The notes beneath the pieces are model-generated. The model worked only from the letters and a program-made list of their open reading frames with translations, ran no database searches and was not told where the DNA came from. From NCBI GenBank assembly GCA_036924285.1, contig JAYKYS010000041.1:82001-146000 (forward strand): DNA of 64,000 nucleotides. Reading direction: 5' to 3'. The position numbers and the translations under genes were made by a program. This DNA comes from Asterella californica. Taxonomy: Eukaryota > Streptophyta > Marchantiopsida > Marchantiales > Aytoniaceae. Of this stretch, positions 1 through 10,234 are shown in pieces (the first letter of the stretch is position 1; each line of letters begins with the position of its first letter).

Positions 1-570
1 TGTCTTTTGGAAACACTTGTTCCAAAAGTTGAAGACTAAGTTATAATTTAGTATCGCTTTTCATCTTGAAATGGATGGACATACAAAACTAGTTAACTCG
101 TTTCTGGATCAATACTTGAGGAATTACATGAACGCGGATCAAAGTGATTAGACGGAGTGACTCGATCTTGCTGAGTATTGCTACAACTCTATGAAGCATT
201 CAAGAACGACGAATCATTTTTCTTGTCAGCTTACGGACATGAGCCAGAAGGGCCTCTTGACTTGACTCTTGCAGGAAGTTCTACATCGACGCGACCAAGA
301 ACACGGCAAATGTCAACTGAAGAGTTGGTGGTAGACATGCAACGGTGCGAAGAACAAGTGAAAAAAAACCTCGAGAAGGCACAGGAACGTTACAAGAAGT
401 AGGTAAACAAGCATCAACGACAAATGAAGTTTTAAGTGGACAAAGAAGTATGATTAGTACGGAGAACTTCACCCTTTCAGAGAGAATATCGATGTAGTTC
501 TCATCGAAGTTTGTGAGAATTTTTGTCATTGTCAAGAATCCGCACAAAGATGTCTATACTCTAGATCTTC
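1..570 (+). pseudogene. Chromovirus (Ty3/gypsy) integrase C-terminal remnant
   Basis: Translation in shifting plus frames gives the end of a Ty3/gypsy integrase core. From base 1 it reads like the segment leading to the catalytic Glu (FWKHLFQKL-like, then FHLEMDGHTKLVN), then DQYLRNYMNADQSD, then LAEYCYNSMKHS and AYGHEPEGPLDLTLAGSS. These are typical integrase core and post-core sequences of plant chromodomain-bearing gypsy elements. The upstream part lies outside the window. Several stops and frame changes show it is dead. It continues into the chimeric open frame at 585-1043. The family call rests on recognised motifs, not a database search. Confidence 0.75.
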
Positions 571-584
571 CTCTTGAGTAACAA

Positions 585-1043
585 TTGCATCCGACCTTTC
601 ATATTTCTTTATTAAAGAAATACTTCAACGATGATTTGCACCCGGAGCGCAAACAGGTTCTCAGATCTCAACTCAAGAAGCAAACAGATAAGATCAGGGT
701 GTTCCAAGACTTTCGGAAGCTAAACTTGGTCACGAAGAAAGACCATCATCCTTTGTCATTCACAGGTTTTGTGTTAGATCACGTAGTAGGACACGAGTTC
801 TACACCTTCTTGGACGGACATTCTGGATACAACCAAGTATCACTAATGTCGTACAAGATGAAACAAAAATACGAGATGGAGATCATTTTACAATCACGAC
901 GTAAATCTAATCGAACGGAGTACTTGGTCAAATGGCGTGGATACCATTTGAAGGAAGCAACTTGGGTGCTAGAGGAAGATTTGGAACATGCACGTAACGT
1001 ACTGGACCTCTTCAAACGGCGACAAGGACAACAAGAGCGTTAG
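585..1043 (+). pseudogene. Chimeric gypsy ORF: integrase tail, embedded RT fragment, chromodomain
   Basis: An uninterrupted frame of 152 codons. It opens with the integrase C-terminal stretch HPTFHISLLKKYFND. It then reads a reverse-transcriptase piece (KIRVFQDFRKLNLVTKKDHH and onward to FLDGHSGYNQVS, about codons 36-86). It ends with a chromodomain (YEMEIILQSRR, then TEYLVKWRGYHLKEATWV). The first and last parts belong to a chromovirus; the middle belongs in an RT domain and matches the pol frame of the intact-structure element at 28.2 kb. The frame opens at TTG, with no upstream ATG, so it is a remnant and not a gene. No function is implied. Confidence 0.7.
675..845 (+). mobile_element. RT fragment related to the giant-LTR element, inside a chromovirus remnant
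   Basis: About 170 bp closely resembling 28,206-28,375 of the giant-LTR retrotransposon. Both read an RT motif block around DFxKLNLxTKKDHHPL and SGYNQVS, and the DNA is recognisably similar along its length. It sits in frame between the integrase tail and the chromodomain. It may come from RT template switching or an ectopic conversion event. The ends are approximate. Confidence 0.6.
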
Positions 1044-2059
1044 CAAGATGAGGATATCTCTTTCCAGCGAGGAGTGAAAGAATGACAAACCATATGAGTA
1101 GCAACTTGAGGCGATTTGGGTCGATGGACTTTGTAGCTTTTGATTTATATTTTGTAGAAACAAAGAATTCATTTCTTGAAAATTGTCTAAGTGTATTGGT
1201 AGTGCATGGCTATGATTAGTTCTGATCAGATGCCTAGGATGTTGTCGAGAGGAGGAACGAAGCGCACTCGAAAGAAACAAGCTGGATAAGCATCTCAATC
1301 AAGACTTAGGTTTGTCTTAGAGTTGGAAAAGCGAGTATAAATGGGGTTGTGGATGGATCTCCGCGTAAGATCTCGAGGTGAGTAAGATATCATTAGAAAG
1401 ATCTCGATGAGAGCTTTCTAGTGATATGTAGAACACCTCGAACTGACCTCATAGCTGAGAAATATGACCGATCATGTGATAAGATTGTGATATAATTTTC
1501 AAGGACCAAAAGGGAGGACGGAGTCGTCGATCCTCATAAGATATATGAAGGGGACTGGATGCCTGGGTGGATCAAGACGAGTCATTTGACCTCTAGGGTT
1601 TGACGGACGGACTCTATGAGCATGAGATGATGACTGGGTCAGTATCAAGGCGCATTTCGATCTAAACTTAGACGTCTAGACTTAATAACGATCCAAGGGC
1701 TGGGCAAGACTAGAGAACGAGATGACAAGTTAGACCACCGTTCATGAGTCTGGACCCAGACGGACATCAAGGGTAGTTGGACCGCAAGGTGTGTTGGAGG
1801 CACCGTTTAGGACCTGGACTTTATGAGAAGTCCGTCCCAAGTCATGTTGTGACTTGCTCATGTTTGGGGATCGATCTAGTCGAGTCTAAGTCGAGGCTTA
1901 GAGAATGTTGAGCTTGAAAGTTAAGAAGATTTTACCCAAACATAGTTAAGGTAAGTGGTGTATGAATGCTAACGTGTGATTGTGATTCACATGTTAGCAT
2001 TTGAGTTTCTTGATCTGTTGAGCAAGAGCTTCCGCTGGGTCAATCATGACGCAACAAGG
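1044..2059. other. Non-coding remnant, probably gypsy 3' region, with a hairpin
   Basis: No credible coding sequence. By position, it may hold the decayed 3' untranslated region and LTR of the chromovirus remnant, but I could not define LTR ends. An imperfect inverted repeat lies at 1965-1979 and 1987-2001 (15-bp arms, one mismatch, 7-nt spacer). Confidence 0.4.
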
Positions 2060-3540
2060 TAGTAGGTGCATGAAAGGTTTGCTGTGCGGTTTGGCACAAA
2101 AGTATTGAGTGAGCGATAAAGAAAGTACTCACAAGTGAAGCGAGAATTATGGGAAGTGGTTACAACTATGAAGGATAAGAAAGATTATCTGATTGGAACA
2201 TCGGTGGTACTGGAGAGTGATTGTTTATCATTGTCGATAGTTATAATAAACTGCAACACTCCTAATATTGCTATGCTAAGATGGATAGCGTACATCAAGT
2301 CATTAAATGCGATTTATTCAAGACTTATCCAAGATTTCCATGACAACTTATGAGTTGGACATCGAGGTATTTATGCAACCTTTTCAAAGGAGAGGTACTA
2401 ATGACGTAACATATACATAGATGTTGTAAGGTTGTAGAATCGTGCCAGACTTGTCAGGTGTACTCAAAGATCAAATATCAAGACGGTTTGCACCATATGT
2501 ATCCGCTTGCAATCTATTATAAGTGGGTACTAGATCTGGTTATCATGCTAGTTAAGATATGCCAAATATGATGTTTAGCTCTTGCATGAGAAGATCTATC
2601 CAATCAAGTGGAAGGACGAGCTTTACGCATAAAGTCCATTGAAGGAGTTTGTAGATTTTGGGTGTGTTGGATTAGAGGACGTGATGTGTAGATATGGGTG
2701 TGTTGGAAAGATTACATCTGATCGTGGAGAGTTGAATACTCTTGAAGCTAAGCAGTTCTTTGAGAGATGCGAGTGAAACTAGCTCTTACTACGACCTACA
2801 ATCCAAAAAAGAATGCTAGGAGTGAGCGAGGACCTCCTCCTATTGTGAAAGTCATTATGAAAGCTTGTAGATGAAAGATGAAAGAATGATCAAGGCTCTT
2901 CCGTTTGCTCTATGGGCTGATCAATGCACGCATAGTTCAGTGACCGGATACATGTCAACGGAGCTAATGCAGGGACAAAAACCTATCATGTTCATCAAAG
3001 AGCAAATACCTACTAGGGTTTAGGATTTAAGGTTTAAGCGTTCTACCTTGGGAGGATAATATGTCTAAGGAAGATCTTCTTGCACTTCGGATTCGTCAAC
3101 TAGAAAAGAGACCAGAAGAAATAGAGATTGCAATTGATAGGTTGATGAAGGCACGATTGAAGAATAAGGACAGGTTTGATGAGCGTCGTCGATTACTACT
3201 AAAGGAGATTGAGGAAGACGATTGGGTGTTGATGTATGATAGTAACTTGGACAACTAAAACAGTGTGATTAGAAAGTTCTCTAAGAGATGATTTGGACCA
3301 TATGTGGTTCTTGTTGTACATGACAACGCTACATATTTACTTCGGGAGCTTGATGGATCAAAGCTCAAAGTTCTCATTGCATGAAAACGTGTGATATTCT
3401 TCAAGAAGCGAGATGAAGAGATAAGCGTAGAGGAAGTCGGAGTGGAGTTTGATCTCTTGAATGATGACGAAGATGACTTGGTTCTTGAGGATGTTGATAA
3501 CGATGACATCATTGAAGATGACAAAGAAGTTGTGTGATGT
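2060..3540 (+). pseudogene. Second Ty3/gypsy family: RNase H to integrase remnant
   Basis: Broken frames read in pol order. RNase H lies at about 2072-2330 (ERFAVRFGTKVLSER, then KYSQVKRELWEVVTTMK, then DYLIGTSVVLESDCL, then MLRWIAYIKSLN). An integrase HHCC/core portion follows at about 2440-3000 (SCQTCQVYSKIKYQDGLHH, then IYYKWVLDLV, and further on PFALWADQCTHSSVTGYM). An integrase C-terminal region is at 3061-3530 (MSKEDLLALRIRQLEKRPEE, then RRLLLKEIEEDDWVLMYDS, then KRVIFFKKRDEE). Many stops and frameshifts show it is inactive. This C-terminal type lacks a chromodomain and ends in an acidic tail. I associate such elements with moss genomes, from memory only. Confidence 0.7.
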
Positions 3541-5085
3541 CGTCCATAACTTGTAAGTGTTTTGTGGTGTATGCTAGAGGATGCGCAGGTTTAGAGAGGA
3601 TGGATGTCGTGTTGTGACACGGCTCACATGTGAATTTAGCATAGGACTTGTATTGTGTTGTTTTTTACGTCTTGTGAATCTTTTCATATAACTCGTTTGA
3701 CAGCGTATTAAATGCCACGTCTATGGTTACTTGAGATGTTAGATCGTACGATAATGAGACGTGTTAGCTCAATGATCCGTGGATATTCGCGTGAGCAGCT
3801 CTTGTTGTCAAATTTGTGTATAAGACGATCGAGGATTCGTGAGAGCATTCTTCTTTATGTGATATTTCATGAGTGTGTCTTAGTGTCTTACATGATGAGT
3901 GAGGAACTACAAGAGTTTTATTTATGGATGGAGGACTGATCCGAGTTCCGGATCTTTCATTTCCGAATCCGTTCTATATCAAGCTTCACTACATCCATCG
4001 TGATCATTTTCGACAATGGTTTGTTGCCTACTTTGGTGATGAGTTCATGAGAAGGGTGATGGATTTGTCACTCTTGTGATCTTACCGTTTGTCACATACA
4101 GAGAGAACTGGGACCTGGCTGTGTACATCTTATTTTCACGAGTGAACGGATATGAACTCTCTAGCCAACGTCCTTTTCAATGTTTGGATTGATATCCGAT
4201 GTCAGTACTGGTGAAAGATCAACAATCATGTGTGGATCGTGAAGAACTTTGGTGAGGAGTACTATAATCATGTGATGGCTTCCTCATTCTCTTTTGTAGT
4301 ACATTTCATCGTAGATCAATTCAAGATCATCATAGATCAGTTCAAGATCATCATCTTGACTTTGTATTGAATCTTAAGTATTCTTGTGTCATTGTAATCT
4401 CTATTGCGTAGCGAGGATGATTATCTTAAGGTTAGAGCTCGAAGTATTTTTGTCTGAGCTTGAGAGTGTTTTAGAGTTACAACTCGTTCTTTGGTGCCAA
4501 GTAGGAGATAAAGAGATTTTCAATCTCTCCAGTATCATGATTCATTTTTTACCAATCAAGTTCATCCAAGTTCCAAAGACAGTTTTGGAGTTTTTGAGGT
4601 CTTCCCAAAGATCATTTGCGGAGTGTGAGTTCTCGTTGGAGAGCGCTCGAGTTGAGCTACAGTATGGAGGTAAAGATTGATCGATTTGGAGCTTTGATCG
4701 GAATACTATGGTCGTTCAAAGGTAGAGGATCGAATCGATACTCCGAGTCACTTTTCAGAGTGTCTCTAGAGTTTAAGAGATGATCTTTTGGTTTTATCAA
4801 GAGGACTGGATTGTTGACGCCGTGTTGGTTGCACTAATGTAAAATAGTCCTACATTAGAGTTGGATTCGATCTTGAAATGGTCTATTGAAGTTGGCTGTG
4901 ATAGTTGAGTGTTAGAAGTAAAATTGTTTTTCTTGGATTCAAATATTGAGTTTTCTCATAAGTATGAGATCGATTCTCTGATAAAATCTCCGATTTAAAC
5001 TCATCTCTTTTAATTCAAATTATTTCCCTTTCTTCTTTAAGGTTTCCACTGAACTTGATTCTTAATTTAATATCGTTTTTACTCT
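3541..5085. other. Spacer without recognisable genes
   Basis: Short open frames at 3712-3939 and 4384-4680 have no recognisable domain and I do not support them as genes. A 21-bp unit is repeated in tandem at 4311-4331 and 4332-4352 (GATCARTTCAAGATCATC core). The region may be the decayed 3' end of the preceding gypsy remnant. Confidence 0.4.
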
Positions 5086-5089
5086 CGTA

Positions 5090-5950
5090 TCAATTTCCGT
5101 AGAGGGGTGAAGTAAAGACCCTTTTGAATTTCCTCCTCTCAAATATTAGCGATGGTTTAGTGTTGCGACGGGTTCATGAAATTAAATTACGTAGACTTCA
5201 ACGTAAAATAATAATTTAATTCAAGGACTTTAAGCATTTATTTCTTACTCGGCGTAATTATTTCTGTGGACTCGAAGCTTTAATTCTTTCCGATGGTTTC
5301 ATCCTCTCACGATAGAGTGATAATTTAAGGAAGCTACGGGCTACTGAAATCCTATTCCTTTGACTTCAACATGAAAAATGATTTAATTTAAGGCATTGGG
5401 CCTTAATCCATTGCCTCGGTGTAACTATTTTTTTTAAAAGTTACGAAGACTCTCTGATATTAAATTCCTTTCATTTCAACGCTCATTACATTTTAATTAT
5501 AATTATTTTTCGAGGAAGGCATATGGTTTAATTGTCCATGATGGTTTCCTCCTCCTCTCGATGTTTGGGGTTGCTTTAATTTTGCGACAAGCTCTCGAAA
5601 TTCAATTTCGTTGACTTCAGTATAAATAATGACTTAATTCAGTGCCTTTAGACCTTGATTTTTTACTCTGCATAACTATTCTGGTGACTTAGCATCTCGA
5701 TGGTTTTCCTCCTCCTCCCGATTTATTAATGTTGCGGAGGATCTCTCGATATTCCATTCTGATGACTTCAACGCAAAGTATGATTTAATTCAGAGGCCTT
5801 TAAAGCCTAGATATTTTACTTGACTCCCTATTTCCATGGAGCCCTGATGGTTTAATCTTTCTTGATGGTGTAACGTTGCGACGGCTCCCGATATTCCATT
5901 CCGACTACTTCAACACACAGGATAATTTAATGCAGGGCTTAACTTTACTA
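5090..5950. repeat. Degenerate tandem array, about six units of roughly 115-185 bp
   Basis: The same ordered set of short motifs recurs six times. The order is: GTTGCGAC(A/G)GC-like, then TCTCGATATTCCATT-like, then GACTTCAACRCAAA-like, then ATGATTTAATTCA-like, then GGCCTTTA-like, then TTTTACTC-like, then GATGGTTT..TCCTCCTC. The GACTTCA core occurs near 5193, 5361, 5477, 5612, 5765 and 5907. The units are well diverged, so this is an old satellite-like array or ancient duplications. No coding sequence is seen. Confidence 0.6.
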
Positions 5951-6000
5951 GTCAGAACTCTTGCTAGACATTGTGGCATAACACATCTATATTTTCAATA

Positions 6001-6215
6001 TCTTAATCATTCTCGTTTTCTAAAGTCCTTTGTCGTCTTTAGGGTTTAGGATTTTGATGAACAATATGTATTTACATTTAACACAAATATTTCTAAGTAA
6101 GTATCTTAATCGTTCTCGTTTTCTAAAGTCCTTTGTCGTCTTAAAGTACCCTAAAAGACGAATCATTTGTTTTTTATTTCAAATAAACACATTTCAAATG
6201 TGTTTATTTGAAATA
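6001..6215. repeat. 39-bp direct repeat pair and a 41-nt palindrome
   Basis: A 39-bp sequence (TCTTAATCATTCTCGTTTTC and 19 further bases) occurs at 6001-6039 and again at 6104-6142 with one difference. Just downstream, 6175-6215 is a perfect palindrome with 20-bp arms around a single central base, made of AT-rich sequence with an ACACATTT / AAATGTGT core. It could extrude as a cruciform or form a hairpin in RNA. Confidence 0.75.
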
Positions 6216-6349
6216 TTAACACAAATATTTCTACTTAGAAATCTGGACTTAGACTTTCGATTATATTTTCTTTTCTTGGAATTTTGGACATTCAATGCTT
6301 TCTTGACTTTACCAACAAATACTTTCTCAATTTTGAAATTTTTATGACC

Positions 6350-8310
6350 TCTTGATTATTTTGAGTCGCATAAGAAAAAAAACAAATCACACTTGCTACT
6401 TATCCTACATAAATGCAAGGGAGATGTATAGCTAATATAGGATATTTTAAAACATGGTTTTATTTCACAAACTTGTGGTCTATGAAATTTGTGAAAAAAA
6501 CTGAAAATTGTTAATAATAAAATATAACTTTTAAAAATCATTTCTTGTCTAGGTAGTACTTCTGAAATGAATATAACGTCTCCATATAAGAAATAACCTA
6601 AACTCTATATGAGATCTAATGACGAACAGCTGAAAATCGATTTCAGTGACTTCATCTTAAACAACTGGGTTTTTGCTACGCGTTAGCGTTATCTATAAGT
6701 GAATTTTGGAAACTGGAATTGAAAGGAGAATTTTTTGTTCGTGTAGTGAAACAGAAGGATGGATTCATGGAGAAAATTGATTAAAATTAATTAAAGAAAA
6801 AAACCAGCGGAGACGGACGAATCAAATCGTGGCGAAAACTGGAAACGACAAAAACTACCGAAGACGGACGGGTGAAATTGTGGTGAAAACTAGAAAAGAC
6901 AAAAACTAACGGAAACGGATGAAATCGATGTGAAGACCGGAAAAAGAAGAAAGATTAGGACAGATCCGGATAATAGAACTACAAATTGCAAGCGAAGCTC
7001 CTTGGTATTGTCGTAGAAGTCCACTGGTGAAATTCATGCTTCAAACAATGTCTGTGCTTCATATCTGAATAAATGAACACGATCATAAAAAGATACAAAT
7101 TTTGAGAAATCAGTCAATTTGCAAGAAGTTAAATCTTCGATTCTGGAGTCATGTACTTGCACTCCTTCTACGGGTAACCTGTTTTCTGTTTTCTACGGGT
7201 AACCTTCTATTTTCTACCGGCACTATGTTTAGTTTCATTTTACTTGTTATCGTTATTTATCGTTCTTGATGAATCATACAAGAAATTGTGATATCATGGA
7301 CACCTTAAGAATATGCATCCGAACCGACCAGGATAGAGAGGATGTAAATTATGACTTGCCATTAGGTCGCGCATTATTTTAGCACATTCTGGCTAGATAT
7401 AAACTGATCACGGAAAGAAAATTGTGCGGACACAAGTTGTGCGGTTTACATCGACTTTACAACCGAGACCATCTACAAATAAGCAATAAGCACTACCACC
7501 AGAAACTTACTTCGCAAGAAATAGATGAACTGATCGCGTATTGGTTGCCACCATCATTTATATTGATTGTAAATAGAAAAACAGATTAAAACTAGAACCA
7601 TAAAAATTTTACATGCATAAAATGTAAATAAATTTTTATTTGTTGATCAGTTTAATTTATCACCAAAAGGAAGTTAAGCTATCACAAATTTATGGATATA
7701 TTATACATTCACAAGAGCGAATGGAAGTACAAACGATGACGTAGCAAAGAGAACTATGACGATAGGCCCGCAACTCACTTGCAAAGAATTTATCTATTTT
7801 AGAAACTACGTTCAACACAATTTTTAAGTCAAACCTTTTAAATATAAAAATTTGACTTAAAATACTAGTATATTTTAATTTATATTTTTCATTTAACTAA
7901 TCTAACCTTTAAATTTATATCTTTTACCAAGAACTAACTAGTTACGTTCCACGCAATTCTCCACTTAAGATGTTGAAGCGACTCTCATGTTGCAGTAAAG
8001 ACTCTCCTCTACGAGGAATAAATTTTGATTTATTATCTAACCCTTACTAGAGGAAAGATTCAAGCATTAATTCAAGCGCGTGCAGAGAATATATGAGAGA
8101 CGCATGCTCTACAATAAGCGGCTGTATCTGGTCCTATCCATAATCTTTTTTGGAGACTGCTTTGTGCAAACTGACGTTTACGGTTTAGAGCCGGGTGAAG
8201 AAGAGGTTATTATTGGACTGAAAACATGAATTCCTAAAGGTTCTGAAATGTGGTCTAAATTCATGCTCGGTCGATATATATATCTGCCTTCTTCTTTCCC
8301 TTTACTACTT
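6350..8310. other. AT-rich spacer with a short tandem repeat
   Basis: No gene recognised. A 51-bp unit (AGACGGACG, then GAAAACT.GAAA, then GACAAAAACTA) is repeated about 2.7 times from 6811 to about 6955. The rest is AT-rich with stops in all frames. Confidence 0.5.
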
Positions 8311-8316
8311 CGGTGT

Positions 8317-8414
8317 GTGATGTTCTACCGCGTGGGTAAACACCTAAACCCTAAACCTAGGGTTTAGGGGTTTACTATGCTGAACGCAAAAGAAGTTCAG
8401 GAACGGAACATCAC
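8317..8414. repeat. Telomere-motif palindrome nested in a larger inverted repeat
   Basis: Bases 8337-8374 form an inverted repeat of plant telomere units: left arm with AAACCCTAAA, right arm with TTTAGGGG, 17-bp arms with one mismatch around a 4-nt centre. Outer arms GTGATGTTC (8317-8325) and GAACATCAC (8406-8414) enclose it. AAACCCTAA is also the plant telo-box promoter element, but no gene start is recognisable beside it. It could instead be a small foldback element or a telomere-repair scar. Confidence 0.7.
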
Positions 8415-9508
8415 GAAGAAACCTTGCTATCGAAAGCGTTGAACCAAAAAGCTGGCTGTATGAAGTCTTATTACGAACTTCACTAGTTAAATGCTACATT
8501 GATGAAACTTTGAAGTGAATTACACAACGACTGGACTCACAGCAACACCGTAAACAATGCGGCTTTCACAACACTACAATTCAGTAATCCTTTTACGATG
8601 CCAGCTGACTCTACTTGCCGATCTGCGGTCGAAGTCGTCCATGGTTTCGTACCAGGGAGTAACAATATTATGTACATATAGTTCCGCCATACGTGCTGTT
8701 GATACTTAATTGATACGGCAGTGTAGTTTGAAGCCAGACTCCAGACTCCAGAGAGAGCACTGCTTAGAAAGGAGACGAAGAAGTCGATAAGTCCTCCAGT
8801 TCGTCTACCGCAGACACCTGATGGACTTACTTGGATTGATCAGGGCAACCACCGTGACGCGCCCCACTAAGTAACAACTGTCTCTATTAGCAGACTTTGC
8901 TGCTTCGCAGCCAGCCATCCCTAGGGATGGAAGGGGTGGAAAGGTTAACACCAGCCTTAGCTCGTCCAAGTCGCTCGTTCACTACGTCCCAGCTGATCAG
9001 CTGATCCCAGATGTAGTAACGTAGTCTGACCTTCGGTTCTGCAGTAAGCCATAGGCTGACGTTCAGTTTTCAGTTCGTGGACGTAAAAACACAACAGAAC
9101 ATGGTGCTCTCAAGAATGCGAACCAAACTCTCATGAAGGTGAGGTGTAACACCTATTGCTGCTGCTACCTGCTACCATGTATGTGATATCACTCTCCAAC
9201 CCAATTAAGAACTGCCGTTACCAAACTCGACTCATGGCGTCAACTCACGGTCCTCGATTCAGGGTGAACCCGATCTGCGAAACAAAGATTGAAAGGGAAA
9301 AGTAACTACCGCGTGACGTTCTTCAGCTCTCTAAAGTCGCAAGCGTCCCTACCGGTGGCACCCGTGGGACAAGGTTCCTAGTGACCCCACTTAAGGAACA
9401 ATTCCTGGTCTGTCCGGAAGGCAACGACCTATTCTAACCTGTCAATCCGGTCGACAATCGATACTCTTTTTGTGAACGTCCACCAGCTGTAGAACCTGCT
9501 TGCAGCTT
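8415..9508. other. Downstream flank of clpP; no gene seen
   Basis: No supported coding sequence in either strand. It lies 3' of the minus-strand clpP gene, so its right part is expected to hold that gene's 3' UTR and polyadenylation region. Confidence 0.4.
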
Positions 9509-10234
9509 CTAAGCCTTAACAGTGCCGCCAACCATATCCGCAATTAACGAAGCAGGTCTCCTTTCAATAACTTCATCAATAAGACCGAAACCTTTTGCCT
9601 CTTCGGGTGACATAAAATGATCCCTTTCCATGCTCTGTTCAATAGCTTCAATCTCCTTCCCTGTATGTCGCACATATAACTTATTCAGACGCATCCTCAT
9701 GTCAAGAATCTCCCGGGCCTGAATTGCAATATCACTTGCTTGGCCACTCGCACCTCCCGATGGCTGATGAATCATAACCCTCGCATTCGGTAAAGATCTC
9801 CTCTCTCCACGAGTCCCCGCAGCGAGTAACAAGGAGGCCATAGATGCTGCCTGGCCCACGCAGAGTGTACTTACTGGACTCCGTATATACTGCATCGTGT
9901 CATAAATGGCCAATCCTGCTGTGACAACGCCGCCAGGAGAATTGATGTACAAGTGAATTGGCTTCTCCGGATGCTCTGATTCCAAGTACAAAAGCTGGGC
10001 GACAACAAGAGATGCAGTATCGTCCGAAATTGGACCATGTATAGAAACAATTCGCTCTTTCAAAAGACGAGAAAAGATATCGTACGCTCGTTCGCCTCGT
10101 GATGTATGCTCAATTACCATCGGCACCAATCCATAGCTCCTCCGTCCACCTGGATTTGAGCATACTGGTTGAAGCACATGTCGATGCAACAAAGAGCCAA
10201 GACTAGTTGAGAGTTTGCTGCTGCCGTATCTCAT
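9509..10234 (-). CDS. CLPP2: Mitochondrial ATP-dependent Clp protease proteolytic subunit (ClpP2-like)
   Basis: A complete, intron-free frame of 241 codons. ClpP forms the serine-protease chamber that, with a ClpX ATPase, degrades unfolded proteins in the mitochondrial matrix. The N-terminus (about residues 1-30) is basic and Ser/Leu-rich, like a mitochondrial presequence. The mature domain starts near [19 protein letters not shown], which is characteristic of plant mitochondrial ClpP. The catalytic triad is intact: Ser131 in GQAASMAS, His156 in MIHQPSGG and Asp205 in [12 protein letters not shown]. The S-H and H-D spacings of 25 and 49 equal those of E. coli ClpP. I start at the ATG at 10,234 because the longer frame reaching 10,261 begins only at TTG and has no other ATG before an upstream stop. 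The length matches the Arabidopsis CLPP2 protein as I recall it. No disabling change is seen. Confidence 0.95.
   Translation of the reverse strand: MRYGSSKLSTSLGSLLHRHVLQPVCSNPGGRRSYGLVPMVIEHTSRGERAYDIFSRLLKERIVSIHGPISDDTASLVVAQLLYLESEHPEKPIHLYINSPGGVVTAGLAIYDTMQYIRSPVSTLCVGQAASMASLLLAAGTRGERRSLPNARVMIHQPSGGASGQASDIAIQAREILDMRMRLNKLYVRHTGKEIEAIEQSMERDHFMSPEEAKGFGLIDEVIERRPASLIADMVGGTVKA

Noticed and set aside
3712..3939. 75-codon plus-strand ORF
   Set aside because: No domain, and it follows a dead gypsy remnant; likely decayed 3' sequence.
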